Source of the DNA: Ophiosphaerella korrae | Taxonomy: Eukaryota; Ascomycota; Dothideomycetes; Pleosporales; Phaeosphaeriaceae | DNA: 64,000 bases | NCBI GenBank assembly: GCA_028456385.1 | Contig: JALNQF010000047.1 | Span: 124,001 to 188,000, forward strand | Reading direction: 5' to 3' | Shown here: one piece after another, positions 43,019 through 53,556 of the stretch | Layout: each line of letters starts with the position of its first letter | Numbering within the stretch: the stretch's first letter is position 1 | Notes under the pieces: generated by a model | The model's database searches: none | Told to the model about the DNA's origin: nothing | What the model saw: the letters and a program-made list of their open reading frames with translations, nothing else | Translations under genes and position numbers: made by a program

Positions 43019-44847
43019 CTACACCTTGAAGAGCCCCGTCCCCGTCTTGGCGAGTCCAGGTTCTTGGTCTTTGCCCCAAAATTTAAGATATCTGATCGGC
43101 GCCAGAGTCCAGTTCGCCTCGTCGTCAAGAGAGCGATCCATGACAAACGTAACGCACAAAGTTATAAAAACGACGCCGATTGCAGCAACCCAATACACCT
43201 ACAATCACATTAGCTATCTTGACACTTGAACACAGTAAAAAATGCTTACCCAGAAATCGGGTTTGTTCGGCGCATAGTTGTCTTGCATACTGAACAAGCT
43301 GCTGGTATATGCCAAGGGGATGAAGAGCAGGGCAAGCAAGTTCAATCTTTTGACACGCTTCGCCTCCTCCAGGCTCTGTCGGTTACCAGCAATGGAGGCC
43401 AGTCCCGTCATCGACGTTGTGAGGCCATCAGCACGCTCCTTGAGGACCCTGAGGCGGAAGTAGGCGTATTGAAGGTCCCGCTCGCAGTCCGCGTTCCACT
43501 CTTTGCTGCCTGGCCTTGATTGGTCTAGCTTTCCGTCCAACGGATGGCCTAAGCTCAACAATGCCTCCTCAATGTCATCGCGATAATTACCACAACGGCG
43601 CGAGATGGTCTGCAAGCTTTTCCATTGATCTTGCTCCTCGACCCATGCTGTAGTTAAGCGTAGTTCGAGCGACGGGAGCATAATTTTGATGTAGTCCACG
43701 AGCTGGAGGTAGTGTGCAGCGACTATTTTCTTGACGAAGAGCGCAGACTGGCAGGGTTCTTCCCAGCTCGGATCAAAGTGCAGCGTGTAATAATGGACGA
43801 GATCTTCGAGCATGGAGAGATGCTCAGGCCCTGTGCTAGCTAAAGCTTCGAGCTGCTCGTCAGTTGGCTCAGATTTGAAGGGCGTGGATGGGACGAAGTC
43901 GACATATCCATCCTGGAACGATGTATTTTTCAACGGCTCCTTAGCATCAATCTTCTGAAGCTGGCCTTTCACGATCTGTTTCGGCTCGGGCCTCAGATCA
44001 ACGAGCTGAGGGTCGCACAGGATCACGACTGTGAATCATTAATTTCATACAAACGCATCATTTGTGGAACACATACCATCCCAGCCACCCTTTCCAGTCT
44101 CTCTGCACCACCAACCAATCTTCCGCCGTAGGATGCCTATTGTGCTGTCTGGTCGCGGTGCCGTCATACCTACGTGCCTTCTCGTCCGTTCACAAAAGTA
44201 GTAACGATTCTCAAGCGCTTTGTCAAACTGCCTCAGCTCGCAATACTGAAGATGGAAGGTTTTCTTCGGGTTCAGCAGGCTTGGTTGCCGCATGGAGTCG
44301 CTGACAGGTGTGAAATCGTTGCTCCAGACGCAGGTTCTTTCTTGACGCATGAAAAAGGTAGGATCCATGAAGAAGCGGTTGCCAATCACCGATACATAAT
44401 CAGGGGACAACCCTTCCATCAGGTAAATGCGTCGGCGGCCATGATCACGGGGCTCGTCCAAGAAGTGGTTATTGAGCTCTGAGGAGTTTTTAAACGACTG
44501 CCGCTTCCTGTAGTTGGTAGGCCCAGTCGGCGATACATCAAGCAGTACGACTTGGGCGTTGCCATGCTTAACTGACCCTTCATTGTTTGGATCTGCCTTC
44601 TTCAGGCCCGGGTTGGATCTGCTAAGAGCAGAAATATACCTCTGGTACGGGCCTATCGGACTTAAAGAAAGTGGAGCAGAACGGTGGAGGGTGCCTTACC
44701 TGGGTCACAAAGCCACGAATATGGATTCTCCTCTGCTGTCGGTAGTTCGGGATTGGGAGTTGCATTCCTCGTGGACGGAGTGGATTTCTCCACGTGTGTG
44801 AGCTCGCTGATAGGCCGCATTTCGACAGAGGTGCTTTTGCCAGCCAT
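43019..44847 (-). CDS. CorA-like Mg2+ transporter-domain protein
   Basis: Model complement(join(43019..43198,43250..44028,44077..44652,44700..44847)), 560 residues. Introns are 47-51 bases with GTAAGG, GTATGT and GTAAGC donors, and all phases agree. The start is the ATG of MAGKSTSVEMRPISEL. The middle is the large soluble domain of fungal CorA-like proteins, with CDPQLVDLRPEP, HYTLHFDPSWEEPCQSALFV and a long helix with ASIAGNRQSLEEAKRVKRLN. Two C-terminal membrane helices follow: LNLLALLFIPLAYTSSLFSM and, in the last exon, VYWVAAIGVVFITLCVTFVM. The GMN selectivity motif normally ending helix 1 is absent (SMQDNYAPN instead), so Mg2+ transport is doubtful. This divergent CorA-like group is common in filamentous ascomycetes. 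Confidence 0.85.
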
Positions 44848-46135
44848 TTGTGTTGGCTCCACCTTCCCCACTTGCCAGTCTTAGCCAGCGTCTTCAGCCA
44901 ATCAACCTAGATCTAGAAGGGAGAAGCAGCTTTCGTCAAACGCTTGAGGTACTCGCAAACGAGAGGGGTGAAGCAGAACATAGGCGGCTTGGCCACTTTT
45001 GAAGTGTCCAGATGCGGCTCTTGCACCCAGGCCAAGCTGAAGTGCGCATCGCAGGGGGCCTTCAGCCACGTCACCGTGCACTCTCCAGGAAAAGTCACTC
45101 ACTCGCCTGCGCCCGTCCGCGTCGTGTCTGCATTGGGGCTGAGAATACCGGTGAGGCGTGGAGACAGTCCAACGGGAGACAGAAGCAATATGGTTGACAC
45201 CGGCACCACGCCGCTTGGATAACTTCACCCAACCGGCTGATCATTGTGTGGCGACTCCTTGCTGTCACCTAAGGTAAGGCTGGATTGTGAGGTTGAGGAG
45301 AGGAATGAATGCTCTTGTTGATCGAGGGCGCACAGTGGGGTAACGCAGTCAAGTCTAGCGTGCCACAGGATACGCGTCCTAGCATGGAGGACTCACCTCT
45401 ATGCCTAGGCCCAACCATCATGTCATCCCTGTTCCTTGCTTCTCATCTTCATGGAGCGTATGGCCAGGCGCCTCCAACTACATTCTGTCCCGAGATCATG
45501 CTCTTATTCAACCCAGCGCCCAGGTCTTCTGGCAGTATAGGTCAGTCACCGCGTGTCTGCACAACTGGAACCATCTGCAATCGATAGGATGCATGGACGC
45601 TTGGTGCAATGAGTAAGATCCAGTGCATATATTACCACGATGAAAGCAGCCACACCACGCCCTCTCACTGTGCTTGGCAACCGTCAATCTGCCACATCAC
45701 TCATCATCTGCGTCAGCACTCACGACTCACTATACTTTTGGCACACATTACTCAAAAGCTAGTGCGTGTTCACCATGCCTGATTTCAGGGCATCTCCGTT
45801 ATCGACTAGTCGATATCAGAGGTGCTGCATAGCTTGATCACATCTAAACCGCGAGACTCTTATCCAACCCATTAGATACATCTTGTATCAGAGATACATG
45901 CGCCATAAGAGGCTTCTACTTTGACCAAAATAACAGCTGTGGAAGACTTTACCACGGAGGTCCCCCCAGCCTTCATTCCACTCCCTCGTCATATTCATCG
46001 TTCCTCCTCACCAATCTCGTTTCCTAGTCGGATAGCTATATATCAGGGCCCTCGAGATGACTTTCCACCTTCGTCATATCTTCTCTTTGTCCTTCTTGCC
46101 TCATTTGCACCAACTCGTGCGTTCAGTCGTTCACA
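44848..46135. other. Divergent intergenic region, no gene seen
   Basis: About 1.3 kb between the CorA-like gene and the next 2EXR gene. A plus-strand frame near 44944-45222 contains CGSCTQAKLKC but lacks the rest of a Zn2Cys6 motif. Confidence 0.5.
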
Positions 46136-46960
46136 ATGGCTCCCCAGAAGCCGTCCAGCCGCTCGTTGCTGCTCACCAATTTGATCACCATTGGATCCGA
46201 CACCAAAGTCACAAAAAAGACACGCAAAGTAAGCCGCCCAACGCAACCAGGCCTGAGACAGAAGGACGGTCTTTTGAATACCGCCATCGCTGCTCGTTCT
46301 TTGGAAATGCATATGTAAGCGTCTATTGCTTCCTCGTCCTAATGAGCACTGCTTATACATGCTAGCGCCAAATCCAACTCGCTTGAGTCGCCTCTTCTCC
46401 GGCTACCTGGCGAGATCAGGACGAAGATTTGGAAATACGCTTTGGGATATAACCAGATCGATATTTCTAATCGCAACTCCAAGCGATCCTGGCCCATCGG
46501 TCAGGCCCTCGAAATACGCCCCATCTGTACCGCTTCTTGGGACCCGCGCAAGTTCGTTCGTCCAAATTTCGCCCTTCCTCGAGTTTGCCGACAGATTTAC
46601 GTTGAGTCTTCGCCCTTCATTTACACGTTCAACACATTTGGTTTCGACGGATATCCCGCTCTTGATCGCTGGATCAAGAATCGCGCACTTGGACAGAAGC
46701 GCCTCGTCAATTCAATCAACGTTCCTTATGATTACATGCATTTCTACTATAGTGGGCATCGGAAGAACTTCCGTGAGAAGTTCCCTAACATCACGCGAGT
46801 TGGGATCGACATTCACGTACCGCGCTTCAGCCGGAAAAACCTGGATGACACGATTGAATCAGCTAAGGAGCGAGTGGTCGAATTCTTGAAAGCGAAGGAA
46901 ATGGCGGATTTGGAGGTGGAGTGGCACTATGGTGTCGCAGGTTCCGTGATCTTCTGCTGA
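46136..46960 (+). CDS. 2EXR/F-box-like protein
   Basis: Model join(46136..46314,46366..46960), 257 residues. The 51-base intron (GTAAGC donor) splits an isoleucine codon after AT, the same arrangement as the other 2EXR genes here. After a basic 60-residue leader comes ESPLLRLPGEIRTKIWKYAL, the family's opening motif. FALPRVCRQIYVESSPFIY follows about 75 residues later, matching the second conserved segment (LLRVCRQI.ES). The C-terminal part has FPNITRVGIDIHV and a charged helix. Function unknown. The divergence from the neighbouring minus-strand copies is large. Confidence 0.82.
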
Positions 46961-47457
46961 AGACAGGGGCTGATGGGCTGGCAACTTAAACAGTCCTAAC
47001 GAAGAGCATTTCGCAGTGGCTTGGTTTTTAAGGTAAATTTTGCTGCTCCTTTGTTTTTCATTTTAAGATGGTGGGTTGGGGGCTTTTTGCTTGAGTTTGA
47101 GGAGAATATGTTTGGTCACTGCTGGTTTGCCTGCTTAGTGACAAGGCCTTCAAAGCCTATAATCTTAATAACAGTTTGGGGAATCTTAACCGAATTAAGT
47201 AGGTCTAATGAAGGAAGTGGGTAGTGAATACGATTCTTGATCTAGCTAGTAACGAGAGAAATACATTTGATTTTGAAAGGTAACTTAGCTTCTTACTTTC
47301 TGTGTGCTTTCTGAAGCTACTGTTGCTACTCATAGACTTAATAGAAAGCCAGAGAAATACCACATGTTTATAGAAATACAAACCTTTGCATTTTGGGGGA
47401 TCTGAGGAAGGTAACAGCCTTCCATCCACACTATGTTTCATGATTGGGAATAGAATA
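46961..47457. other. Convergent intergenic region, AT-rich
   Basis: About 500 bases between convergent 2EXR genes, T- and A-rich, presumably 3' UTRs. No gene seen. Confidence 0.5.
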
Positions 47458-48123
47458 TTAATATCCCACTACCCAAATGTCAATTACCAGTTTGTCTCTT
47501 CCGATGATGCACTTGAGGTCCTTGCGTATATATTCTGCTTGAGGTGGGTCCTCGCCAAAATTGGCATACCTCAGAACCAATCGTTTTAAGCCTGGAAAGT
47601 TATCGAAAGACATCAAACAGTCTAAGTTCCACTCAAAATCGTTGGTTATAGTAAGATCCAGGACTTCATGCATTGGGCACTGAATCAATGCAATAGCATT
47701 TCGTTGTTCAGGAAGTAAAGTTTTAGAAACCCACTTCTCAAAATCTTCGCGATGGTCGAACCAGAATGGGCAGAGCTTAAAAGGGAGAAGGGCTGCAATA
47801 TTGTAGGTTTGGCGGCACACAAGCAGGAGGCTTAGGATGTATTTGTTGCTCTTGTCGAACTTTGAGTGGAGTGGGAATCCTTCAAGGGTCATGTGGGAAA
47901 TTTTGACATGCTTACGCTCTGTGGCCCAGTTTGGGGTGTGGATTTGGATATTCAGAAACACCATCTCGAAGATCTTCAGTTGGAGTTCGGCCGGTACATC
48001 CAGAAGAGCTGCGGCCGGGGATTTGTCATTACGGTTCTGGTTGCTAAACTAGGTTAGCAGGCGCCTAGGGAGACTCTAGTAGTGCTGAGGACAGGCTCAC
48101 ATAACAAGTTTATCCTCCATCAT
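47458..48123 (-). CDS. 2EXR/F-box-like protein (paralogue A of a tandem pair)
   Basis: Model complement(join(47458..48043,48101..48123)), 202 residues. Exon 1 is only 23 bases (start at 48123). The intron (GTGAGC donor) follows AT and restores INQNRNDKSPAAALLDVPAEL. The family segments are DVPAELQLKIFEMVFLN, LSLLLVCRQTYNIAALLPFK and FDNFPGLKRLVLRYANFG. It aligns end to end with the gene at 49490: LLPEQRNAIALIQCP against LLPKQRNAIASFRCP, and IGRDKLVIDI against CGDNLVVEYI. The ATG used by the neighbour corresponds here to ATT, so this copy starts further in, at the next methionine. Confidence 0.78.
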
Positions 48124-48667
48124 AGTCGTTTCATTTGCGCGATACGAAATGCCGGTAGGGATGTGGATGTGGCGCGTGGTAGTAAGGTGTTGAGGGCAAG
48201 TTGAGACAAGAGATTATTGATAGAGCTGCGCCTCTGGTGATGAGATATTTATATAAGCAGGTAAACAAATATGCCAAGGCTATGAACAATGGCAAACATT
48301 CGACAAGCCGTTGCTGCGTCGTCACGTGGGCAAGGGAATGGGGTGGGTATCTGGGTGATTGTTGCCTTGCCTTCAAACCAATAATATCACTGACCAGATA
48401 CAACAAGATTCTTGGATGGAGCCTACATAATCTCGAGATGTAAAGCAGGAAAACAATCACGTAGCATAAATGGAAAGACAGAGAAATCACATATATCTGC
48501 AGATGTACGCACAAAGCCGTAACCTAATGACATAAGTCATCTCATTTCATTATCAAAATCTCGAGTTTTGATGTATCCGAGAAAGATAATGGCTTCCCGC
48601 CATCCATATAAGACTTCGTGATTAAGGACGGAAAATTGCCATCCCAGTTGATGTTTTAGACAGTAAA
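48124..48667. other. Spacer between tandem 2EXR paralogues
   Basis: About 540 bases. Promoter of paralogue A and 3' end of paralogue B. No other gene seen. Confidence 0.5.
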
Positions 48668-49490
48668 CTATTCCATGTCATCGTCATAATCCGTATCATC
48701 GTCATCTTCCATGCCATCACCATCTTCCATGTCGCCGTCATCTTCCATATCATCGTCATCTTCCGTGTCATCGCCATCTTCGATGTCATCGTCCTTTTTC
48801 ATATTACCGATATATTCAACTACCAGGTTGTCTCCACAGACGCGCCGGAGATCCTGCGTAAATTCGTTTTTCACTGGGCCAGGGAAAATATCCGAGTCGA
48901 GGATAAACCACTGTCGTAAGCCTAGAAAATCTTTAAAAGCCCACACACACACAACATGCGTCCGATTTGACCGCGTTGATCGCATCAAGAACTGCAATCA
49001 GTGGGCACCGAAAGGACGCAATAGCATTTCGCTGCTTGGGAAGTAGCTTTTTAGCAACCCATTGTACGAAATCTTCGTAATGATTAAATTCGAATGAGCC
49101 GAGCTTGAAAGGGAGAAGGGCTGCATCGGCGTGGGTTTGGCTGCATACGAGCAGGAGACTCAGGGCGTGTTTACAACTCTTCTTGATGTCCAAGAAATAT
49201 GATGGCTGATTTGGGTGCATGTCGAAAATTCTGACACAGCCAATGATTTCACCAGGTCTGGCCCGGTGGGGGGTGTAGAACATGACATTTTCAAACACCA
49301 TCTCGAAGATTTGAAGTTGAAGCTCGGCTGGTAGACGCAGAAGTGGCGAGCACTCCATGTTACGTTTCTCACTGTTGAACAAGATTAGCAAGTGAAAAGT
49401 CAGGCTATAGCAGTGCTACGAAGAAACTCACATAGCAAGTTTGTCGTCCATCACACCAAGGCTGGCCGTGTCACCTGCGTGATGCGGCAT
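48668..49490 (-). pseudogene. 2EXR/F-box-like protein (paralogue B), frameshifted at a CA repeat
   Basis: Exons complement(...49371, 49432..49490). Exon 1 encodes MPHHAGDTASLGVMDDKLA and the intron (GTGAGT) splits an ATT codon. Exon 2 runs RLPAELQLQIFEMVF...LLLVCSQTHADAALLPFK...LLPKQRNAIASFRCP. The frame then stops at 48933 after a TG dinucleotide run (plus strand CACACACACA, 48939-48950), giving 165 residues. Homology to paralogue A resumes at once in a neighbouring frame (VCVWAFKDFLGLRQWFILDS...CGDNLVVEYIGN) and continues to a stop at 48668, after a long acidic repeat tail. No intron of normal length with consistent phase bridges the break. It is therefore either a true frameshift, a length-variable allele, or a sequencing slip in the dinucleotide run. 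Confidence 0.7.
48672..48795 (-). repeat. 12-base acidic-codon minisatellite
   Basis: Imperfect repeats of a unit like GAAGATGACGATATG (Asp/Glu/Met codons) at the 3' end of the 2EXR paralogue B. They encode DDDDMEDDGDMEDGDGMEDD-type sequence that is absent from paralogue A. Confidence 0.75.
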
Positions 49491-49792
49491 ATGCCCAGGG
49501 GGGTGGGTGGTGGTGATGGCGAGTCGAGGCAAGAGATCGTAAGGTATTTATGTGAGCGATGGTGAGCGATGGCAGATGCTTGTCGCGTGGGCAAGAAAAT
49601 GGGTGAAGGTGGGCAATATTGGGTGGGTGCTGCCTCATCATACCTTCAAACAAATAGTATCGCCTACTAAACGCAACAACATGCTCAAGTGTACCCTAGC
49701 AAAGCAACACCTCGTTGTTTCTGTGATAGACTTGTAGTAATGTCCCCAACGCCACCACAGACCTCAGGCATGCGACAGCGCAACAACACAAA
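49491..49792. other. Intergenic, no gene seen
   Basis: 302 bases between the start of the frameshifted 2EXR copy and the stop of the next minus-strand gene. GGTGGGTGG-type repeats occur near 49497-49515. Confidence 0.5.
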
Positions 49793-51620
49793 CTACATAA
49801 GCCAATCTGTGATGTCTACCTCGCTGGGATCCCCACTTGACACATCCACTTCGTTCCCAGCATCTTCATTGTCTCCATTAACCCCATCCTGTACATCTCT
49901 CGCATCGAATCTCTGCAACAATCCGACTTCCCAGCCCTGGAACTTCGTAGCTGTAGGCGGCAAGAGCCGCTGACTTTCTTCTAAAACCTGTTGCAGCTCG
50001 GAAAAAAGTTCTTCGGGGAACTCGACGTCTTCGACGCTTGCGCTTTCGCGGTCGCCGGGTTGAAGAGGCTGCCAGGTCTGTCGCTGGTAGAATACTTTCA
50101 TTGAGCGAGTAGGGTCTTGGCGATTGGGCGAGGGTATGGAGGATGAGAAGAGGAGATCGGGGGTGAAGACCCATAAGAGGAGAGATGAGATTGAACTAGG
50201 TTCAGGAGCAGGTAACGTATCGGCAGCGGTTGATGCGGAAGGGGGGGAAGGCTGAGTAGGGTGGATATGGAACTTCCGGAGGCCAGTATTTTCGATCAGG
50301 TAAAGTAGTCTGGCTGATATCCATTTTTGTGTGTTGTACTTGTGAGTTTCATTTTCCGGCGAGGATTCCAGGTGCATGTCGATGTTCCACTTCCACAGTC
50401 GCCAGCCGCCGGATGCCTCATCTGGCGTGCCTAGCGTGGCGTCACATTGTTTGCATATGACGAAGCTTTCTTGGGTACTGTCCTGTACCATGACCTGGGT
50501 CGAGTCAGCGTTTATGTTTTGCTTAGAAAATTATTCATAACTATGACCACGCTAAAAATGTAACCAGGACACAATCCTGCCAGTCCCATGAGTCTGTGGG
50601 TGTAAAGGCAGTGATACGCCTGGCCACTCACCCAGCAGCCCCGGTGATCCATCGACACAAGGACGAGGATACGACCAGTGCTGAGAGTACGTGTATGAGC
50701 GATTTACTATAGGGCGATTGTATCGACGATGATGCCATGGACAGGGCTAGATCGCCTTCTTTGCGCCCGAATATGGGAAAGAAATATTGAAACTAGAAGG
50801 AATGGTTGCAGGGGGGAAGTATGCTTACATGAGCGCCTTCACAGTCTTGGTCATTCAGCAAGAAGCTAGTAAGATCGACAAATCCTACGCCTTGTGTAGC
50901 CTTGAGTCGGTTGTCAGCAGCGTATCCTTTCCCACCAATAGCTTCCTCATGTGTGTGGTCATGGAGATGGTGCTCGTCCGGCTTGTGGCAGTGCCAGAAG
51001 TCCATCATCTCGGCCCAGTTCTCATTTGGCAGGTCCTTCCATTGCATGATTTTGTTGTGTGAAACCACCATACTACTACAGCTCTTACACCATACCTCTA
51101 GGTCGGGCTGCCTGTCCAGCGATGCGCCATCCCAGGGTACAATATTCGTTTTGCGCTCATCACTCTGTAGTGCGCCGAGGACGTCGCTATCCTCGAGTTC
51201 TTCTAGCTGCAGCCGTAGCGTTATGTTCTTGTTCGGCGGTTCTGAAGGTAGTGACATTTCCGCATTACCCCCTCCAGCCACATTAAATGGCATGTGTAGT
51301 GTGGCAGCCCGTCCCTCATGCACTACGGTGATGGAGTTTCCATCTGAAGACATCATCACCTTGGTCTCGCGACTGTGGTGGGTTCGCAATGACGCGAAAA
51401 GCGTGATGGTGCGGACATGAAGCAAGAGCTCGGCATAGAGAGTTATAAATGTCTCGTTGGGGTCCATAGGTTGAGCATTGTCTTCGTCACTTTGCAGCAG
51501 GTTGGGCGCTGCAAATGCGGCTGGCTCGTCGGGTGGCTTGGGATTCATCAGAATCTTGATCGTCTCAGGGTCGAGCCCGAGAGCTTCATAGGCCGACTCG
51601 GGCAGTGTTGGGCGCGACAT
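49793..51620 (-). CDS. UBE3D-like E2-binding protein (HECT-like)
   Basis: Model complement(join(49793..50494,50829..51620)), 497 residues, from MSRPTLPESAYEALGL. The diagnostic centre is LEVWCKSCSSMVVSHNKIMQ followed by WKDLPNENWAEMMDFWHCHKP and a His-rich stretch. GVGFVDLTSFLL comes next, and in exon 2 FVICKQCDATLGTPDE, GGWRLWKWNIDMHL and a C-terminal KVFYQRQTW segment. This is the order in UBE3D-type ubiquitin-conjugating-enzyme-binding proteins (the fungal relative of yeast Ipa1). They bind E2 enzymes and have been linked to mRNA 3' end processing. The intron between GAH and VMVQDST is 334 bases, unusually long here. A small unrecognised exon within it is possible. Confidence 0.83.
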
Positions 51621-51838
51621 ACTTCGTTCAGAGCCGCCATATTGGCGGGGTGGGCGAGGATATAGGCGTGGGGTAGTATTAGTGATGTCGCGGACGACAA
51701 GCGCCCTGATGATGTCTGGAGCTGGTATGGAGAATCTAACCGCTTTTGGACAGCTGTGCGCGAGGACCAAATATTTGCAATACCTACACCCGGCCCAAGC
51801 CATCCATGCATACTACCTCGACTACCAATACTTACACA

Positions 51839-53005
51839 TCACTGATCCTTCTTTGAGGCTTCTTTCTTCTCCTGCTCCAGGATGTATTGCACTCCCCTCC
51901 GGATACCCTCACCCAGACTTACAATAGGCTCGTAGCCTAACCTTCTCCTTGCCTTGTCGATGTTGTGGTACTTATTCATGGAACTATACCGCACCTGTGC
52001 TCTAGTCAAGTTGGGCGTCTTTCCCATTAGCCAAAATGACCATTCGAGGATCGTGCCAATCATCCATGCCGTGTCCGAGCCCAGATGCCAGACACTCGAT
52101 AGTGGTAACCGGTCGCCTGCCTCATGCCACACTGCTCGCGCAAAGTCCCAGAAGTACGTGGGCTCGCCATTCGTAATGAAGAAGGCCTCACCATCGACAC
52201 GTTCAGAGTCGAGGGGGACGGTAGGATATATCTTGTGTGTTTGGAGAAGCGCGATCAGGGCAAGGATGTGGCCGTGAGCAATGTTTTCGACGTAGGTGAA
52301 ATCAAACATGTTGGTGTTGTCGCCGACTTGGAATTTGGTTTGGCCTTTGCGGTAGGCAGTGACCATCTTGGGGAGGGTTTGGACATCGCCCTCGCCAAAG
52401 ATACCTGCTGGTCGGATGGCACAGGTGAGGAAGCTTTCTGGCTTGCGGTTTGCTTCAAGTACGGCCGTCTCGGCGTATGCCTATTTCACATCAGCATAGA
52501 GCAGCACACCTGGGTACAGATTCCTCACTTTGGTGGTTGTGTAGTGTTCTGGCTGTGCTGCACCAGCGATAATGGGCCACCTCTCATCAGCATTAACAAG
52601 CGGCTCTGTCGCGCCCAGAATGACGCTGGCCGAGCTTGTATATACGAATGCCTTTACTCCAGCATCCTGTGCTACTTTGATGAGTGTCTTTGTTCCACCC
52701 ACATTAACCTTGTCGTGTATCTCAGGCTTGAGATTAAAGTGTGGCGAAGCTGTGTGGATGACTGCATCTGGCTTGATCTGAGCAAACAATGCTTTCATGC
52801 TCGCGGCATCGGTGATGTCCCCGTCATGGTAGGACACGTTGGGGCTCGCATTGCGGTTCGCGTTGGTTCGCAGATCGAGGGCGGCAACCTGCGTTTGGGG
52901 GTGGTTCTTGACGATGTAATTGACAATGTGGCTTCCCAAGAAACCACAACCCCCGATGACTATTACTTTCCCTAGGGAAGCTGGAGGAGCTTGTTGACGC
53001 GGCAT
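51839..53005 (-). CDS. ERG26: ERG26, sterol-4-alpha-carboxylate 3-dehydrogenase (decarboxylating)
   Basis: Model complement(join(51839..52480,52529..53005)), 372 residues. The 48-base intron (GTGAGG donor) falls directly after the catalytic YTTTK. The Rossmann nucleotide-binding motif is VIVIGGCGFLGSHIV (about residues 14-28). The YxxxK pair is Y155 and K159. TCAIRPAGIFGEGD and NMFDFTYVENIAHGHILA are typical of 3-beta-HSD/ERG26 enzymes. The enzyme acts in the ER with Erg25 and Erg27 to remove the C-4 methyl groups in ergosterol synthesis. The start was set at MPRQQAPPASLGKVIV. The upstream in-frame extension looks noncoding. Confidence 0.92.
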
Positions 53006-53556
53006 TGCGTTGTGCAGTGTAAACAAGCGCAATGAATTGAGTGCAATGCGAATTGTTGCCGAGCTGGTCAGAGCTACCGCGTTTAGGGGTACTGTGCCAA
53101 CAGCCAGGGCCTTGGCCATGCCCGATCTTACCATAAAGTAATTTCAGGCAAATGAAGATTTATCACAAACATTATGACGCTATTGCAAGCATATATCTCT
53201 ATAGCACTTTCAAAAAATGAACTGGGAAATTATTGGTATTGATTAGGACTATGCAGTTGTGACCCGGCAACATGGTAAATACCTAGGCCATGTGGGAATT
53301 AACGCCATGCTACAGAGCCAGCTCTTTCGTCTCTGAGACCATTACCGTGCGCCGAAAATGCAAGTCACATGGCGGTGGGGCCGAAAGTGTGGGTATCGAT
53401 GAATGTCATTCTTGAGATCATGAAAGTGGAAATAAAGGCCGTTAAGATCGGGTTTTCGAGTAGCGCGGTGCGGGGCGTTCCTAGAAGCAGTTCCTGCGAC
53501 AGTTAATCATCTATGTGTCTTTGATATCTTGAAGTATTGCGATGTAGTAAACAAAC
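53006..53556. other. Intergenic, no gene seen
   Basis: Promoter of ERG26 and 3' region of the E2 gene. A potential final mini-exon of the E2 gene lies near 53470-53485. Confidence 0.5.

Noticed and set aside
44944..45222. Cysteine cluster CGSCTQAKLKC resembling a Zn2Cys6 start
   Set aside because: Only three cysteines in a loose pattern. The later cysteines and basic linker of a zinc-cluster domain are missing.
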